Of a stretch of 64,000 bases of DNA, positions 34,767-45,298 are shown in pieces. The stretch is from Aspidiotus rigidus. Taxonomy: Eukaryota; Arthropoda; Insecta; Hemiptera; Diaspididae. The stretch's first letter is position 1; each line of letters opens with the position of its first letter. The notes beneath the pieces are model-generated. The model saw only the letters and a list, made by a program, of their open reading frames with translations. It was not told where the DNA came from and made no database searches. The stretch lies in contig JAVHKY010000052.1 in assembly GCA_035079385.1 (NCBI GenBank), positions 248,001 through 312,000 of the forward strand, in the 5' to 3' direction. The translations under genes were made by a program, and so were the position numbers.

Positions 34767-34901
34767 ATATATAGTCATAGAAGCGCACTTGTAAGCGAAC
34801 CGTCACAAACGCGGTGTCATTTTGTTTGGAAGGGCTGCCGAGGGAATTCCCGTTCCCGGCTCCAAAATATTCCCAAACTAGCCGCTTGCGGCGCGCCCAG
34901 G

Positions 34902-35454
34902 CATGGCCGTCTCTAGTTACAGGCCGGAATATTCGAAACTCGACAACATTGGACGGGGCCGATATTTGTACAGTCTCTTATGGGAGAACATCAAAAATAC
35001 TATTTGACACGAATACGGTGAAGTTTTTGAAAAAAGTGAAGAGAATGTGATTTGAAGAGCAGACGATTCTCGATTTTTTGAGCTAGGTCTCGTTAGGATT
35101 GATCAACTACGAAGCGAGTTATTTACGTGTAAAAAAAAAAAGTCAGACAGAGGGCGAAGCGCGGTACATGTACTGCACTTCGCCCTCTGTCTGACTTTTT
35201 TTTTTAAACTTGAATAACTTGCTTCGTAGTTGATCAATTTTAACGAGATCTAGCTAAAAAAATCGAGAATCGTTTACTCTTTCGATGTATTTACAAACTT
35301 TTTCCCTTCGGAATTGAATACTATTTGCAAATCAACGATTAATATGTTTTTCCAAAATTTTGCATAAGAGCGTATATAAAACTCGGCCCCGTATTTTTCG
35401 TCACCGCGACGTTGCCAGCTTTAATATTCCGGCCTGTAACTAGAGACGGCCATG
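34902..35454. mobile_element. foldback element with CAYGGCC ends, copy 2
   Basis: Ends CATGGCCGTCTCTAGTTACA and complement, flanked by GCCCAGG at 34895-34901 and 35455-35461 (7 bp). An inner inverted repeat of about 60 bp per arm lies at about 35106-35235 (GTCAGACAGAGGGCGAAG and complement). Same family as 10340-10743. Confidence 0.85.
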
Positions 35455-35737
35455 GCCCAGGCCTGCGGCGACTGTTTTAAGATTACAGCAGTGTTGCCAG
35501 ACGTACGGTGATTGCCGGAAAATACGGCAATTTTAGGTCAATTTTAGGTCGGTACGGTAATTTATCCGGCGTACAGCCGTAGGGTACCGTACTGGACGTA
35601 CGGCAACGAGTGAAATGGCATTTTTGTACGGCAATTTTGAAATAAAAGTCATGTATGGCAATTTTGAGGTCTAAAAACGGCAATTTGGAGTTTCACATCT
35701 CGCAACACTGGATTACGGGTTACAGGCTCAGTATAGC

Positions 35738-36294
35738 TAGAGCATCTAGAACACTCAAGTATTGACATACGCCATTTTGACTCCTAGAAAGAACGTACTT
35801 CCATAAGAGCCCATGTTAAATTTGTGATTTTCAAGGAAGGATTACTCGAGAACGGCTCGATAGATTATCTTGAAATTAACGTCATTAGAAAGGAAATTTT
35901 ATGTAGAATAAATCATCTTCTCTTCTTTTTCACCCCCCGAAGCTCATTTTCCGAGTTATTGATTGATAAATGATACAAGGTTTTCCGTACTTCATTTTGT
36001 TTCACTCAGTTGACTTTGTTTCACGCTTGTCTTTCGCGCACTTTCACGGAAAACCTCGTACCATTTATCAATCAATAACTCGGAAAATGAGCTTCGGGGG
36101 GTGAAAAAGAAGAGAAGATGATTTATTCTACATAAAATTTCCGTTCTAATGACGTTAATTTCAAGAAAATCTATCAAGCCGTTCTCGAGTAATCCTCTCT
36201 TGAAAATCACGAATTCAACATGGGCTCTTATGGGAGTACGTTTTTCCTAGGAGTCAAAATGGCGTATGTCAATACTCGGGTGTTCTAGATGCTA
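35738..36294. mobile_element. 557-bp near-perfect foldback, hAT-like 8-bp duplication
   Basis: Arms of about 245 bp are nearly identical inverted copies (for example GTATTGACATACGCCATTTT and complement), separated by about 65 bp. Flanked by AGTATAGC at 35730-35737 and 36295-36302. A transcript of it would fold into a long double-stranded RNA. Confidence 0.85.
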
Positions 36295-36734
36295 AGTATA
36301 GCGCACGCCTGGGATGGATTATCATTTATCACTTGCCCTGGCTGTAAGAAACCTACTACCTGTACAGGACGCTCTCGGATTTTCATGTTTCAAAAGAGCT
36401 CATAACGTTTTCCCACTTGCCAGGTTGCCACCCAGTTAACTGTTCCCACCAGTACACACTAACACATACGCAATTCCAAACTCAATCAACAAACAGCCCA
36501 CTGCCATTACATTTGTCAGAATTTCTTTAAAACTTCACTGAGTAACACCACAGTCATCTAACCACTTTGTCTAATCCCTTATAATTTTGACGCACTCGTT
36601 TCGAAGTAATTAGTGATAACTTGACTGTGATATTTTATTAGATTTAAGTTTTTTATTGTATTTGTAAAATTTTTCTTTCTTTCTCTTTCCACCTTTCTTG
36701 TAATTCTAAATTGTAATGTTACACTCCGTGTTCT

Positions 36735-36891
36735 AAAAAGGGGAGATATTGTAGGGGATTGATAAGCAACGGACCGCGTATCGGTCTGGTCGGTGATTGT
36801 AGTAGCGTCGCACACTCTCTCAATAAATCAGTTGTGTAATTTGTGGCCTACGAACGCGTCTTTATTTCATCCTCTCGTAAGAGAGACTACA
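36735..36891 (+). repeat. candidate 3' or solo LTR with polypurine tract
   Basis: A purine tract AAAAAGGGGAGATA (36735-36748) directly precedes TGTAGGGGATTGATAAG; the unit ends ...AGAGAGACTACA at 36891, giving TG...CA-type termini over 142 bp. It contains AATAAA (about 36822). No pol sequence was recognised upstream. It resembles short copia-type LTRs. Confidence 0.4.
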
Positions 36892-36942
36892 CATCCATCA
36901 CATATACTTGGAAGTTGGAAAGATCTATAAAATTCTGGGGCG

Positions 36943-37030
36943 ATGAATCTTACTGCGTACCTACCTTGGATGATGAATTTTATTGGGTACCTACCTTGGA
37001 TAATAAATTTTACTGGGTTCCTACCTTAGT
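36943..37030 (+). repeat. three ~33-bp tandem repeats
   Basis: Three imperfect copies of GATGAATTTTATTGGGTACC TACCTTG-type sequence. The unit is a multiple of three and stays open, reading as repeated FYWVPTLD. Confidence 0.7.
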
Positions 37031-38858
37031 GAAAATGACATAAATAAGATTTCCCTAAAAAAGGTCTGAAATACAAGTAAATAATCCCTTTGTTTTTGTT
37101 TGCATGCTGACTACACGCTTATGCGCTCTAAAAATACTAGATAAACAATTATTCACTTTTCCAGAATAAAAAATATAATTTCTAGATAGAAAGAGGCTGG
37201 TAGTTATACCTGGGTCCAAGACCCGTTAGATTTTTGAAGTGCGTTTTTTGTGATAATCATATCAATTTTTGGACAGATTGACGAGTTGGGTTCAACGTCC
37301 ATCACGTATAAGAAATACTTAGAAAAACTATGAAATTTTATAAAATAATAGAATTGGTTTTGTCTGAACGTTTATACGCTCTGAAAAATACTAGGTAAAA
37401 TAAATTACTCATTTCTAACAGGAATGGGATATAAAAAGGGAGAATGGTAGTAATATGGGTCTCTGGGTTAGAGACCCGGTATTACTACTGTTATGGACCA
37501 GAATGTACCAAAATTAGACTAATTTTCCAAATTATCAAAAATTAAAAGTCGTTTAAACTTCCATATTCTACCTGATTTGAAAGTGAAATTTAACGCTGAT
37601 TCCGAAAAATATACCTGAATAACCTACTGAGGCTTCCAAGTGGGTGAATTTTCCAACTTTTTATTTTAAAAAACTTGGCAAATTGGTCCATTTAAGGCAT
37701 ATTTTGGTCCATAACTCGGCTCAAAAAAATAGTCTAAAGTTGAATAGAGGCGCAAAATGAAGATAATATTGAGATACAAATTTTGTAAATTTGAAGCATA
37801 CATCTAACGTTTCGCGTTTTTGCGCTGGAGTGAATGTAGCGCAAACTCACATTTAACTAGTAACATCTCTCTGGATCACCCGGTAAAGGTCAGAAATAAC
37901 TTAGCTCTTGTTGGAATGATAATGCTCAAATTCGTGCTTACTTTCAAGAATAGAAGTGGCGGGTTCGTTTTTCTCTGGTTTTGGAGGGAAGGCTCTTTTT
38001 TGATCATATCATCGACAGAGGTGTATAAAGGCGATATAGAAAAACTTTATTGGTGGAAATGAGAATGACTCATTCAAACAGCTCATTCAAAATGAAACTT
38101 TCAATAGTTTTTTTATTGGGTGTAAATAACACAGAATATGAGAAAAACTTGATTGAGAAGACTTAACTTTTAAAGATATTTCAGAATATTTGTGTGCGAA
38201 AAGTCATTTTGCTCACTCCTGAAAAGCGGTTAATTTCTTTCTGACGGCAGACGACGACAAAATTTTATCGAATCCTTATCCATAAAATTTTTTTCGCAAG
38301 ATTCAAAACGATATGAATGAGTAAGGACTCATCACTGATTTAGAAAGAACAAGAAAAAATTTAAATGAGCACTAGCGGAGAAAGGCGCATCGAATTGAAG
38401 TTCATCATAAAATTCGCCATGATGGCAGTATAAAACGGTTATTCCTTTTCGCGATTACTGTAAAAAAAAAAATCTCAGTGAGTATTTATTTTCCGAATCG
38501 ACATATAGGAAAGTGAACTTTTCCACATTAAAGTTTGATGAGCAAAGAGGGCTATTTTCTTAACGATTTTGAAGACCGTTTTTTTTTCCCACCAGTGTAG
38601 AACTGATTTATTCCTACACTGTAACGTCAGTAAATGGCGTATTTCAGTGGGAAAAATTGTCAGCCTTCTGAAAAAAAAAAAAAACATTCAAAAGACAAAG
38701 CACTTTCCTATGATGTTGATTCGGAAAAATAGAATACTAAACTCGTGGTCAAGATAGAGATGTACGACTCGTACGTAGCTTCACTCGTCTTCGCCTCGTT
38801 TTGCTAACGTCACTCTCGTTCATAAATCGCTATTTTTTCTCACTAGTTTAGTAATATA
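37031..38858. other. stretch without supported gene
   Basis: A hairpin (GGGTCTCTGGGTTAGAGACCC) lies near 37460-37482. The 3' UTR of the crotonase gene probably occupies the right end, with a possible poly(A) signal (complement of TTTATT) near 38597. No other gene was recognised. Confidence 0.4.
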
Positions 38859-41008
38859 CTATATTTCCTTCCAAATTCCGAGAAATATACCAATATACCT
38901 CCACAAGTATTGAGAAAAGCGTACTCCATGTTTCCCGGCTCCTTTGGTAAACAACTGCGCACCTTCCTTGATGTCCTGAAATAAATTCCGACCAATAAGA
39001 ATAAAAATCAATGATCTATTCGTTATTTTACAATTCTTTTGACTTACCTACTTTTAACTAAACTCGACTAAATTTACTTTATTAATTATTTCAATTATTT
39101 AATTTTAATTTTCGAAATTTCATGTTCGGCTCTAAATTCTTCGGTTTGTTTGTTTTGGGTTGATATTTATCTCGAATAAACTGCTGTGCTGTGGTAATAA
39201 TTCGGTATCTATCGTTACGTGTCCATGTACCTTCCTCATTGCCAATAATAAGGACTCCATCCTACTGATCTACGTTAATTATACAGACATAAAATTAAAG
39301 ATATTCGTACCTCTAAAACTCTATCTCTGTGCCGCAAACTTTCCTCGTCGATAACATTATTTTTCAATGGTATCTTCGTGAAGGCATGTTTGTATAATGT
39401 CGCGCGATCAGTAAGTAAGCCCGCTTGACAAAATTTTGTTAGATCGTTCCCAATATTCAGCGCACGTCCTACAACTAATTTCAGCATGTGAAAAAATTAT
39501 GTGTTGAAGCACAGAAGTATTAAGGGTAATTCAAATTATAGCTCGTTGAATATCTCATTGCGAACACATAAATTTCCACATAGGGGCTGTTTCATGGATG
39601 AAAATTCACTTGAAATGTCCACATCTCAGGACCTGCCTCATAAGGTACTTGACGAAAAATTGAAACTCAACCTCGACAAAATATGAAGACGTTACGTGGG
39701 AGCGTACCTCTTGTGACGTCCTGACGTCTTAGAGATACGCTTTATATTGACGTCTTCGGAATGAGAGTCCTGTTGATAACAAAGAGGTCGAATATACTTT
39801 CATGACTATACTTCAAAACGCTCCTAAACCTCAGAAACACGTTTTTTCGATCCAAATTTATAACGTTCCTAAACGTTGAGTGTACGTTCGGGAAACTTTA
39901 GATTTAATAAGGTAGCACGATAAGTACGTCCCGACGAATGTTATGAGGTCTTACTGTTGAGAAGCGTACTTGAATAACGACCATAATTTATTTTATTCAG
40001 GATAGGACGAAAGCATTCGAACAAGCCTTAAAAAGATGTGAAGAAATTTTGAAAATGAGATCTTCGTAAAATATACCAGTTATTAATTGAAGATTTTTTC
40101 AGGATGAACTGAAATATTGCAAATCTATCCGACGAATGATCCAGTTTATACCTGTCCCACAACTAACTACGCGGTTGACCAGTCCAAAATTTACTGCCTC
40201 TTCGCACTTTATGCTTCTGCTGGTAAGTATCATATCCATCGCTCTCGAAAAACCTACCATCATATTTAATCGGGCCAATCCAAATTCTGACATGGTTGAC
40301 CCTAGAAAATACCACGGACAGAGTGACAAGATACATGCAAAATCATTAGGGTTGAAATTCTACTCTACAAGAGGTACTTTCTACCGTATCTTCTTCCAAG
40401 ACATCCGAGCACTGCTGTCTCGTCCATAAGTCGAAAATCACACCATAGAGCTAGATCTAAACCAAATCCGACCGTATAACCACTAAGTGCTGCTATCATC
40501 GGTTTTTTAACATAGTCTGCTGTTAAATCCTAAAAACAATACAAAATATCCCTGACAGTAGGTTCTCACACTGTTAGCTTTAGATATTTTAGAAACATAC
40601 ATTTTTGAAAAAGTGTTCTGGAACATCTTCGCTATTATTCAGTTCTTCTAAATCGTATCCCGCACAGAAATTACCTCCTTCTCCGTATAATACTGCGGCT
40701 GCCACACTTTCATCTTTTTCAAAATTCTCAACAGCCTGTCTAAGCTCATTTACAAGTTTTTTGTTCAATGCATTGCGCTTTTCAGGTCTATTAATACCGA
40801 TGAGAGCAACTTGACGATATTTTTTGGTTAGAAGGTTTCCCGTACCTTGAAGAAAACACCAACACGTAGTTCATGAGACCAAATAATAAATTAAAGAAGA
40901 ACAATCAATTCAGAATAGCCTACACTTACTTTCATGTTTACAAGATACTTTAGTCAAAGGAAGTTGTTGACGAAGAAATTTAGACGTGATTAATTTGACG
41001 ATAAACAT
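38859..41008 (-). CDS. enoyl-CoA hydratase/isomerase (crotonase) family protein, 6 exons, complete
   Basis: Exons on the minus strand: 41008-40930, 40845-40601, 40529-40385, 40301-40152, 39474-39311, 38975-38859. All have GT-AG introns and consistent phases, giving 299 residues. The N-terminus (MFIVKLITSKFLRQQ) is basic and free of acidic residues up to 26, as in mitochondrial targeting peptides. Crotonase signatures: INRPEKRNALN (about 44-54), the oxyanion-hole strand GGNFCAGYDLEEL (about 83-95), GFGLDLALWCDFRLM (129-143), then FSRAMDMILTSR and VNFGLVNRVV. The tail KGAGKHG fits bacterial and animal enoyl-CoA hydratase paralogues. At the position of the first catalytic Glu of ECHS1 there is Asp133, and the second appears absent, so activity other than classical hydration is possible. 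The family uses CoA thioesters. Confidence 0.9.
39091..39261 (-). other. possible alternative last exon or exon of another gene, in crotonase intron 5
   Basis: On the minus strand a 56-residue open stretch follows a CAGTAG acceptor-like site and ends in TGA, with AATAAA about 15-20 nt later. It is protein-like (GVLIIGNEEGTWTRNDRY and KPKNLEPNMKFRKLKLNN). Crotonase exon 5 ends in phase 0, which would fit. I do not recognise the family. Confidence 0.3.
39594..40069 (+). CDS. possible two-exon mini-gene antisense within crotonase intron 4
   Basis: An ATG at 39594 (or 39501) opens a frame that reaches a donor at 39644/39645 (AAG|GTACTT). An acceptor TTTTATTCAG at 39991-40000 leads to 40001-40069, which encodes DRTKAFEQALKRCEEILKMR-SS and a stop. 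Phases match, giving 39 or 70 residues with an amphipathic helix. No family was recognised; a chance match is possible. Confidence 0.25.
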
Positions 41009-41221
41009 TCCTCAATCCAAATCTTGTTTAAATAATGTGTGCCGGTCAAGTAAATCTTTCGCTGCCTGTGAATAGGTTGATAGGAAATCCGGGCGAATCG
41101 AATTGTAACTTGTGTTCTACAGAAACCGGGCTCATCATTAAAATAGTCAGTTGCAATCCAAAGTTCACCCTAATGTAGATGGGAGGAACGCGTAGAATCA
41201 GCAAGCGCCGATAAGGCAGTG

Positions 41222-41358
41222 TATACTCTGTTCATGTTAAGAAAGTATAGAAAGTATTCTTCGAGAATGGAACGCTTCAGGTAATTTCAATCTACCGGGT
41301 TCCGTTCTCGAGGTACACTACTTTCTATCCTTTCCTTTCTCAACTTGAACAGAGTATA
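41222..41358. mobile_element. hairpin MITE with TATACTCYGTTCA ends, copy 2
   Basis: Inverted ends TATACTCTGTTCATGTTAAG and TTGAACAGAGTATA with the same inner mirrored blocks as 18029-18157. It lies about 210 bp upstream of the crotonase start codon. Confidence 0.75.
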
Positions 41359-41364
41359 GTCTGT

Positions 41365-41659
41365 CCGCAAATAAGGCGATGTCGCGAACCGACGCAAACA
41401 CTCACTGGTGGCTTGTGTTATCAGTGTGCATTTACGCAACATTACAATTTGAAGTTTTCTTTTTCAAATATCTTCTTAAAAGGAATTTCTACGAAAAAAA
41501 TCATAAGAATGAAAGTTGTAGAGATTAAAATTTTCTTTAATTTGTGACCACTCTCAAATATCTACTTTCTTGAAAATATTTTCTGATTTTTATCCATGAA
41601 CAAATACACTGGACGGAGCCCTCAGTGAGCGTTCGCGACATCGCCTTTGCGGTTCGCGG
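41365..41659. mobile_element. ~295-bp foldback with CCGCAAA-GCGATGTCGCG arms
   Basis: Arms CCGCAAATAAGGCGATGTCG and an imperfect complement (GCGACATCGCCTTTGCGGTT) followed by mirrored AAACACTCACTG / CAGTGAGCGTT. Non-coding. Confidence 0.6.
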
Positions 41660-41662
41660 ATA

Positions 41663-42441
41663 GGACCGTGTTATTATTGTGACGTCATTCGTTTGGCAAG
41701 AGTACTCATTCTGCAGGAAATTTATCCAATCGCAAATTTGCTACCCATAAGAAAACATGGGACGCAAATGGATCATATGGTATTAATCAAAAATGAGAAA
41801 GAATTGAGGGAAAAAAAGTTCATTTTCAGAAGTCGATTACTCACACACTATAAATATAAACTTTTTTCCGCAAAATCCGTTTTAATTTTCGATTAATTTC
41901 ATACTGATCTTCGCTTCTTATGTATGGACTGTGTTATTTGTGATAACGCAACATGAGTGTGAGTGCAAGATGCATAAGTGTGAGTGAGCTATTTCTGGCA
42001 GAAGTACCTATTCTGCTGAAAATTTGTCCATTCGGTATTTTGCTCCCGTAAGAAATACATACGGAGCAAAGATGACCATGGTATTAATTTAATATGAGAT
42101 GTTAAAATTTACAGAGAAGTTGATATTTCAAATTTATCAACTTCTTGCTACTTGTAAAAAAAATCTCTTGACCATATCATTTTTTATATTCAATTGGTAG
42201 CGTAGTGATCTCTGCTCCACATGTATTTCTTATGGTCGCAAAATGCTAAATGGACAAAATCAATCTTTTCATCCATGATATCGATAGTTGTGACGTCACA
42301 ATAACACAGTCCATTTCTTAGGCGTACCTATTTCTTATAGGAGCAAATTTCTCGTTGGATAAATTTCTTGCAGAATGAGTACTCTTGCCAAACAAATCGA
42401 TATCAGTCGATATTTTTGTTATCACAAATAACACAGTCCAT
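41663..42441. mobile_element. older relative of the 391-bp family, split by copy 2
   Basis: Left arm (GACCGTGTTATTATTGTGA, then TTTGGCAAGAGTACTCATTC) and right arm (GAATGAGTACTCTTGCC ... AACACAGTCCAT) are inverted and flank the younger copy at 41924-42314. Nested insertion within the same family. Confidence 0.65.
41924..42314. mobile_element. 391-bp element with ATGGACTGTGTTAT ends, copy 2
   Basis: Same length as and near-identical to 18424-18814. Flanked by TTCTTA on both sides (an imperfect duplication of 6-8 bp). Confidence 0.85.
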
Positions 42442-42548
42442 TTGCAAACAGACTAAAGACCTATATAAGATAGGACTGGTATGCTAGCATGAGCGCCGCC
42501 ACAGTCGTTTTTACGCGACGATTTGGGGCAGCCGAGTTGTTTGATTAA

Positions 42549-43952
42549 GGGTATGCTCTACACAGGAAAAAAACGCGTAAATATACGAAAATATAGGTTC
42601 CGAGGCGACTAATTAGTATAATTACTGTCCACAAAATGAACCAATTGTTATGAAATTTTGTACCACTTTTTGATTGTCAATAACAAGAGTTCTAAATATT
42701 ATTACGAGTTCTGAATAGGGCTTTTGACCGTTATTTTTTTTCGGTCAACTCTCAGATTAACTCTCAGAAATTCTTTTTTTAGCGGTTAAAGGTCAAAAAG
42801 GTCAAACGGTCAAATTTGGCCCTAAATAACGGTTATAACTGTTATAACCAAAAAATTTAGGTCACCCTATAAATTTGAAAAATTCACAATAATGACAGTG
42901 AAAAATTCCATACCTAAACCATTTTCCGTAATTAATTTTTGATCTTTTAATCACATTCTGAGGAATATAGAGAAAGAGAGAAACTGAAACAAAGTATGTG
43001 AAGATTGCTTTCCACCAGGGCTTGCAACCAAAATTTCTTTAATGGTTAACGGTTATCGGTAAAATGACCTCACAAATTTTTTCGGTTATTGGTTATCGGT
43101 CAAAATGATCCTCCCAATTTTTTTGGTTATCGGTTATCGGTCAAGCTGTATTTTGACCAATAACTGTTGAATGTTGAAAAATATTTCGGTCAAAGTCCTA
43201 AAATTTTTGGTTAACGTTGTTAGAAGACCTAGAATTTTCGGTCAAATAACAGTTATAACCGAAAAAATAACGGTTAACGGTCAATCGGTCAAAATTGATA
43301 TTTTCATTTCGGTTATAACAGTTCACCAAAAAATAACTGTTATTGTGCAAGCTCTGCTTTCCACAGTGAGAGGATGGGGGAGGGATAAAATTCCGCCATC
43401 ATCAATCTTTCAATCATCATGAAAAAAAGAGTAAAACTGAAAAAAGTATTGTACAGATCGCATTCTATAGTGAGGATGTGGGGGGCAAAAAACTTCCAGT
43501 TTTTGGATATCTGTTGGGGAAAATACAAAATTGTTGGGTTTCAATTAGTGTGATTCTTTTGGAAAGCGGAAGTATATGATGGAGAAACTTGACCATTATC
43601 TCATTCTGACCGTTATTATTTCGGTCACCATAACTGTTATGACCATTTTGAGAGTAATTATATCGGTCAATAACTCTCATGAAACTAGTCACAATTTTAT
43701 AAAACGGTTATCGGTCAATGGGTCAAAAGTGATACTTTTTTTTTCGGTCACAGAAAATAACTGTTAAATAACTGTTAAATTCCAAGCCCCAGTTCTGAAT
43801 TAATTTTAGACCTGTATCAAACACTCATCTAAAACTTTGAAAGATTTCACAACAATTGGTTCATTTTGTGGACAGTGATTAGTCGCCTCGGAACCTATAT
43901 TTTCGTATATTTACTTGATTTTACGCATATTTTTTCTGTGTAGAGCATACCC
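42549..43952. mobile_element. TTAA-family element, copy 2 (1.4 kb, divergent interior)
   Basis: Flanked by TTAA at 42545-42548 and 43953-43956, with GGGTATGCTCTACACAG ends and arms that continue through CGAGGCGACTAATTAG-like sequence. The interior (about 42720-43790) is a dense mix of CGGTTA, ATCGGTCAA and AACGGTTATAACC variants on both strands. Confidence 0.8.
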
Positions 43953-44008
43953 TTAAGACTTCCCGAATTGTCGCGTAAAAACGACTGTGGCGGCGCTCAT
44001 GCCAGCAT

Positions 44009-44268
44009 CTTAGACCATATAATAGATAGACCGAGCATTGGCCATATAAGCGTATGTTAACCATTGATGCGAGGACATGATAAGAAAATAAGGATCACTG
44101 GACCCTGTTTACATTTTTATGCGTGTAGCGGGTGAACGCGCGGCGGAGTGAAACGCATAGTGCAGCGTCTCCTTCTCCGCAGTCAACCGCGCTACCCTTG
44201 ATCCTATAGACATGATCCTTATTGCACTACTAATCACTATGCTCGGTCTATCTCCTATATGGTCTAAG
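44009..44268. mobile_element. family A hAT-like MITE, compact copy
   Basis: 260 bp with CTTAGACCATATAATAGATA ends, flanked by an exact 8-bp duplication GCCAGCAT at 44001-44008 and 44269-44276. Confidence 0.9.
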
Positions 44269-44812
44269 GCCAGCATACCTATCTTATATAGGTCCTTAGA
44301 CAAACCCAAGGTGTATAAAATAGAGAGGTGTGATCACTTACCCGACAAACATTTTAGTACCTTCGAGTTACCCCCGGACTATATATCTTGCATGTAGTTC
44401 ACGAGTTACCCGGTTGTTGGCAGGTTTTTCGTGCTTACGCACTATTACGCACTGTGTTACCCTGGGTTACCCTCAGATAACCCGAAGGTATACATACAGC
44501 ATGTAACCCTCTTCTTGTTTCCCAATAATTACCTTATAGTTACCGTGTAGTTACCTTCGTTGAACATTACCCTGTAATCACCCATTAATTACCCAATGGC
44601 CGATTTGCGGTGATCGGTTGGTAACCCTGTGATCACCTGATTAATACCCGATCAGCACCCTATATTATTATTATTATTTATTTTCAATTAAAATTAATAT
44701 AAAATTATAATTACATTCACAATATATATATACTTATAATGTAGAATAGGATAAAGGGAAAAAATGCAAAAAAAAAAAAAAAGTCAACTGGAGTATTTCA
44801 TCGGTTGTCACT

Positions 44813-44890
44813 TCAGCCCTGACGGGGCTCGAACCCTATACCTTCCAATTCCCTGTCGCGCCCTAACTAACCTACCTAACGGGGACCTAT
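44813..44890 (-). repeat. tRNA-derived SINE or tRNA pseudogene
   Basis: On the minus strand GGTTCGAGCC (complement of 44826-44835) matches a polymerase III B box. About 35 nt upstream GTTAGTTAGGGCGCGAC resembles an A box. A T-run follows (complement of the A-run at 44768-44781). The cloverleaf is not intact. Confidence 0.4.
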
Positions 44891-45119
44891 CGCTAATAAA
44901 AGAGAAATATTAGTATAGATATGGTGGTGACTGAAATTTTGTAAATATGAAAATTAAGGAATTATGAATTAAAATACACAAATCACTCGGAGAATTGGTG
45001 ATTTAATTGAATTCTGTTCAATATGTTTTACACTAAATAAAAAGTGGGTGACAATAAAACATGCAAAATTGTAATTAATTGTATTTTAAAGATTTTTTAG
45101 CCGTGGAGGCCAATTAATA

Positions 45120-45298
45120 AAAAAATAAATAAAACAGGCTTTTGCCTTCACTTTTTTATGCAAAATGCAATATATTTGCGAACGTTTCGATACGCCACGG
45201 TATCATCATCAGCGAAAGAATATAGCGTATCGAAACGTTCACAAATATATTGCATTTTGCATAAAAAAGTGGAGGCAAAAGCCTGTTTTATTTATTTT
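45120..45298. repeat. long-arm foldback repeat
   Basis: Arms of about 70 bp (AACAGGCTTTTGCC, ATGCAAAATGCAATATAT and complements) around a centre with CGAAACGTT and CTGATGATGATACC on the minus strand. Confidence 0.75.

Larger units (their letters stand above)
42453..44299. mobile_element. element with CTAAAGACCTATATAAGATAG ends, carrying two insertions
   Basis: Left arm starts CTAAAGACCTATATAAGATA; the right arm ends CTATCTTATATAGGTCCTTAG. Both arms include GAGCGCCGCCACAGTCG or its complement. A TTAA-family element (42549-43952) and a family A element (44009-44268) are inserted in it. Without them it is a foldback of about 190 bp. Confidence 0.7.

Noticed and set aside
34814..35050. 78-residue frame in the foldback at 34902-35454
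   Set aside because: Spans the element's end and interior palindromes; not conserved in the copy at 10340-10743.
44813..44890. Functional tRNA gene
   Set aside because: Only the B box is good; acceptor and anticodon stems do not form properly, so it is listed as SINE or pseudogene.
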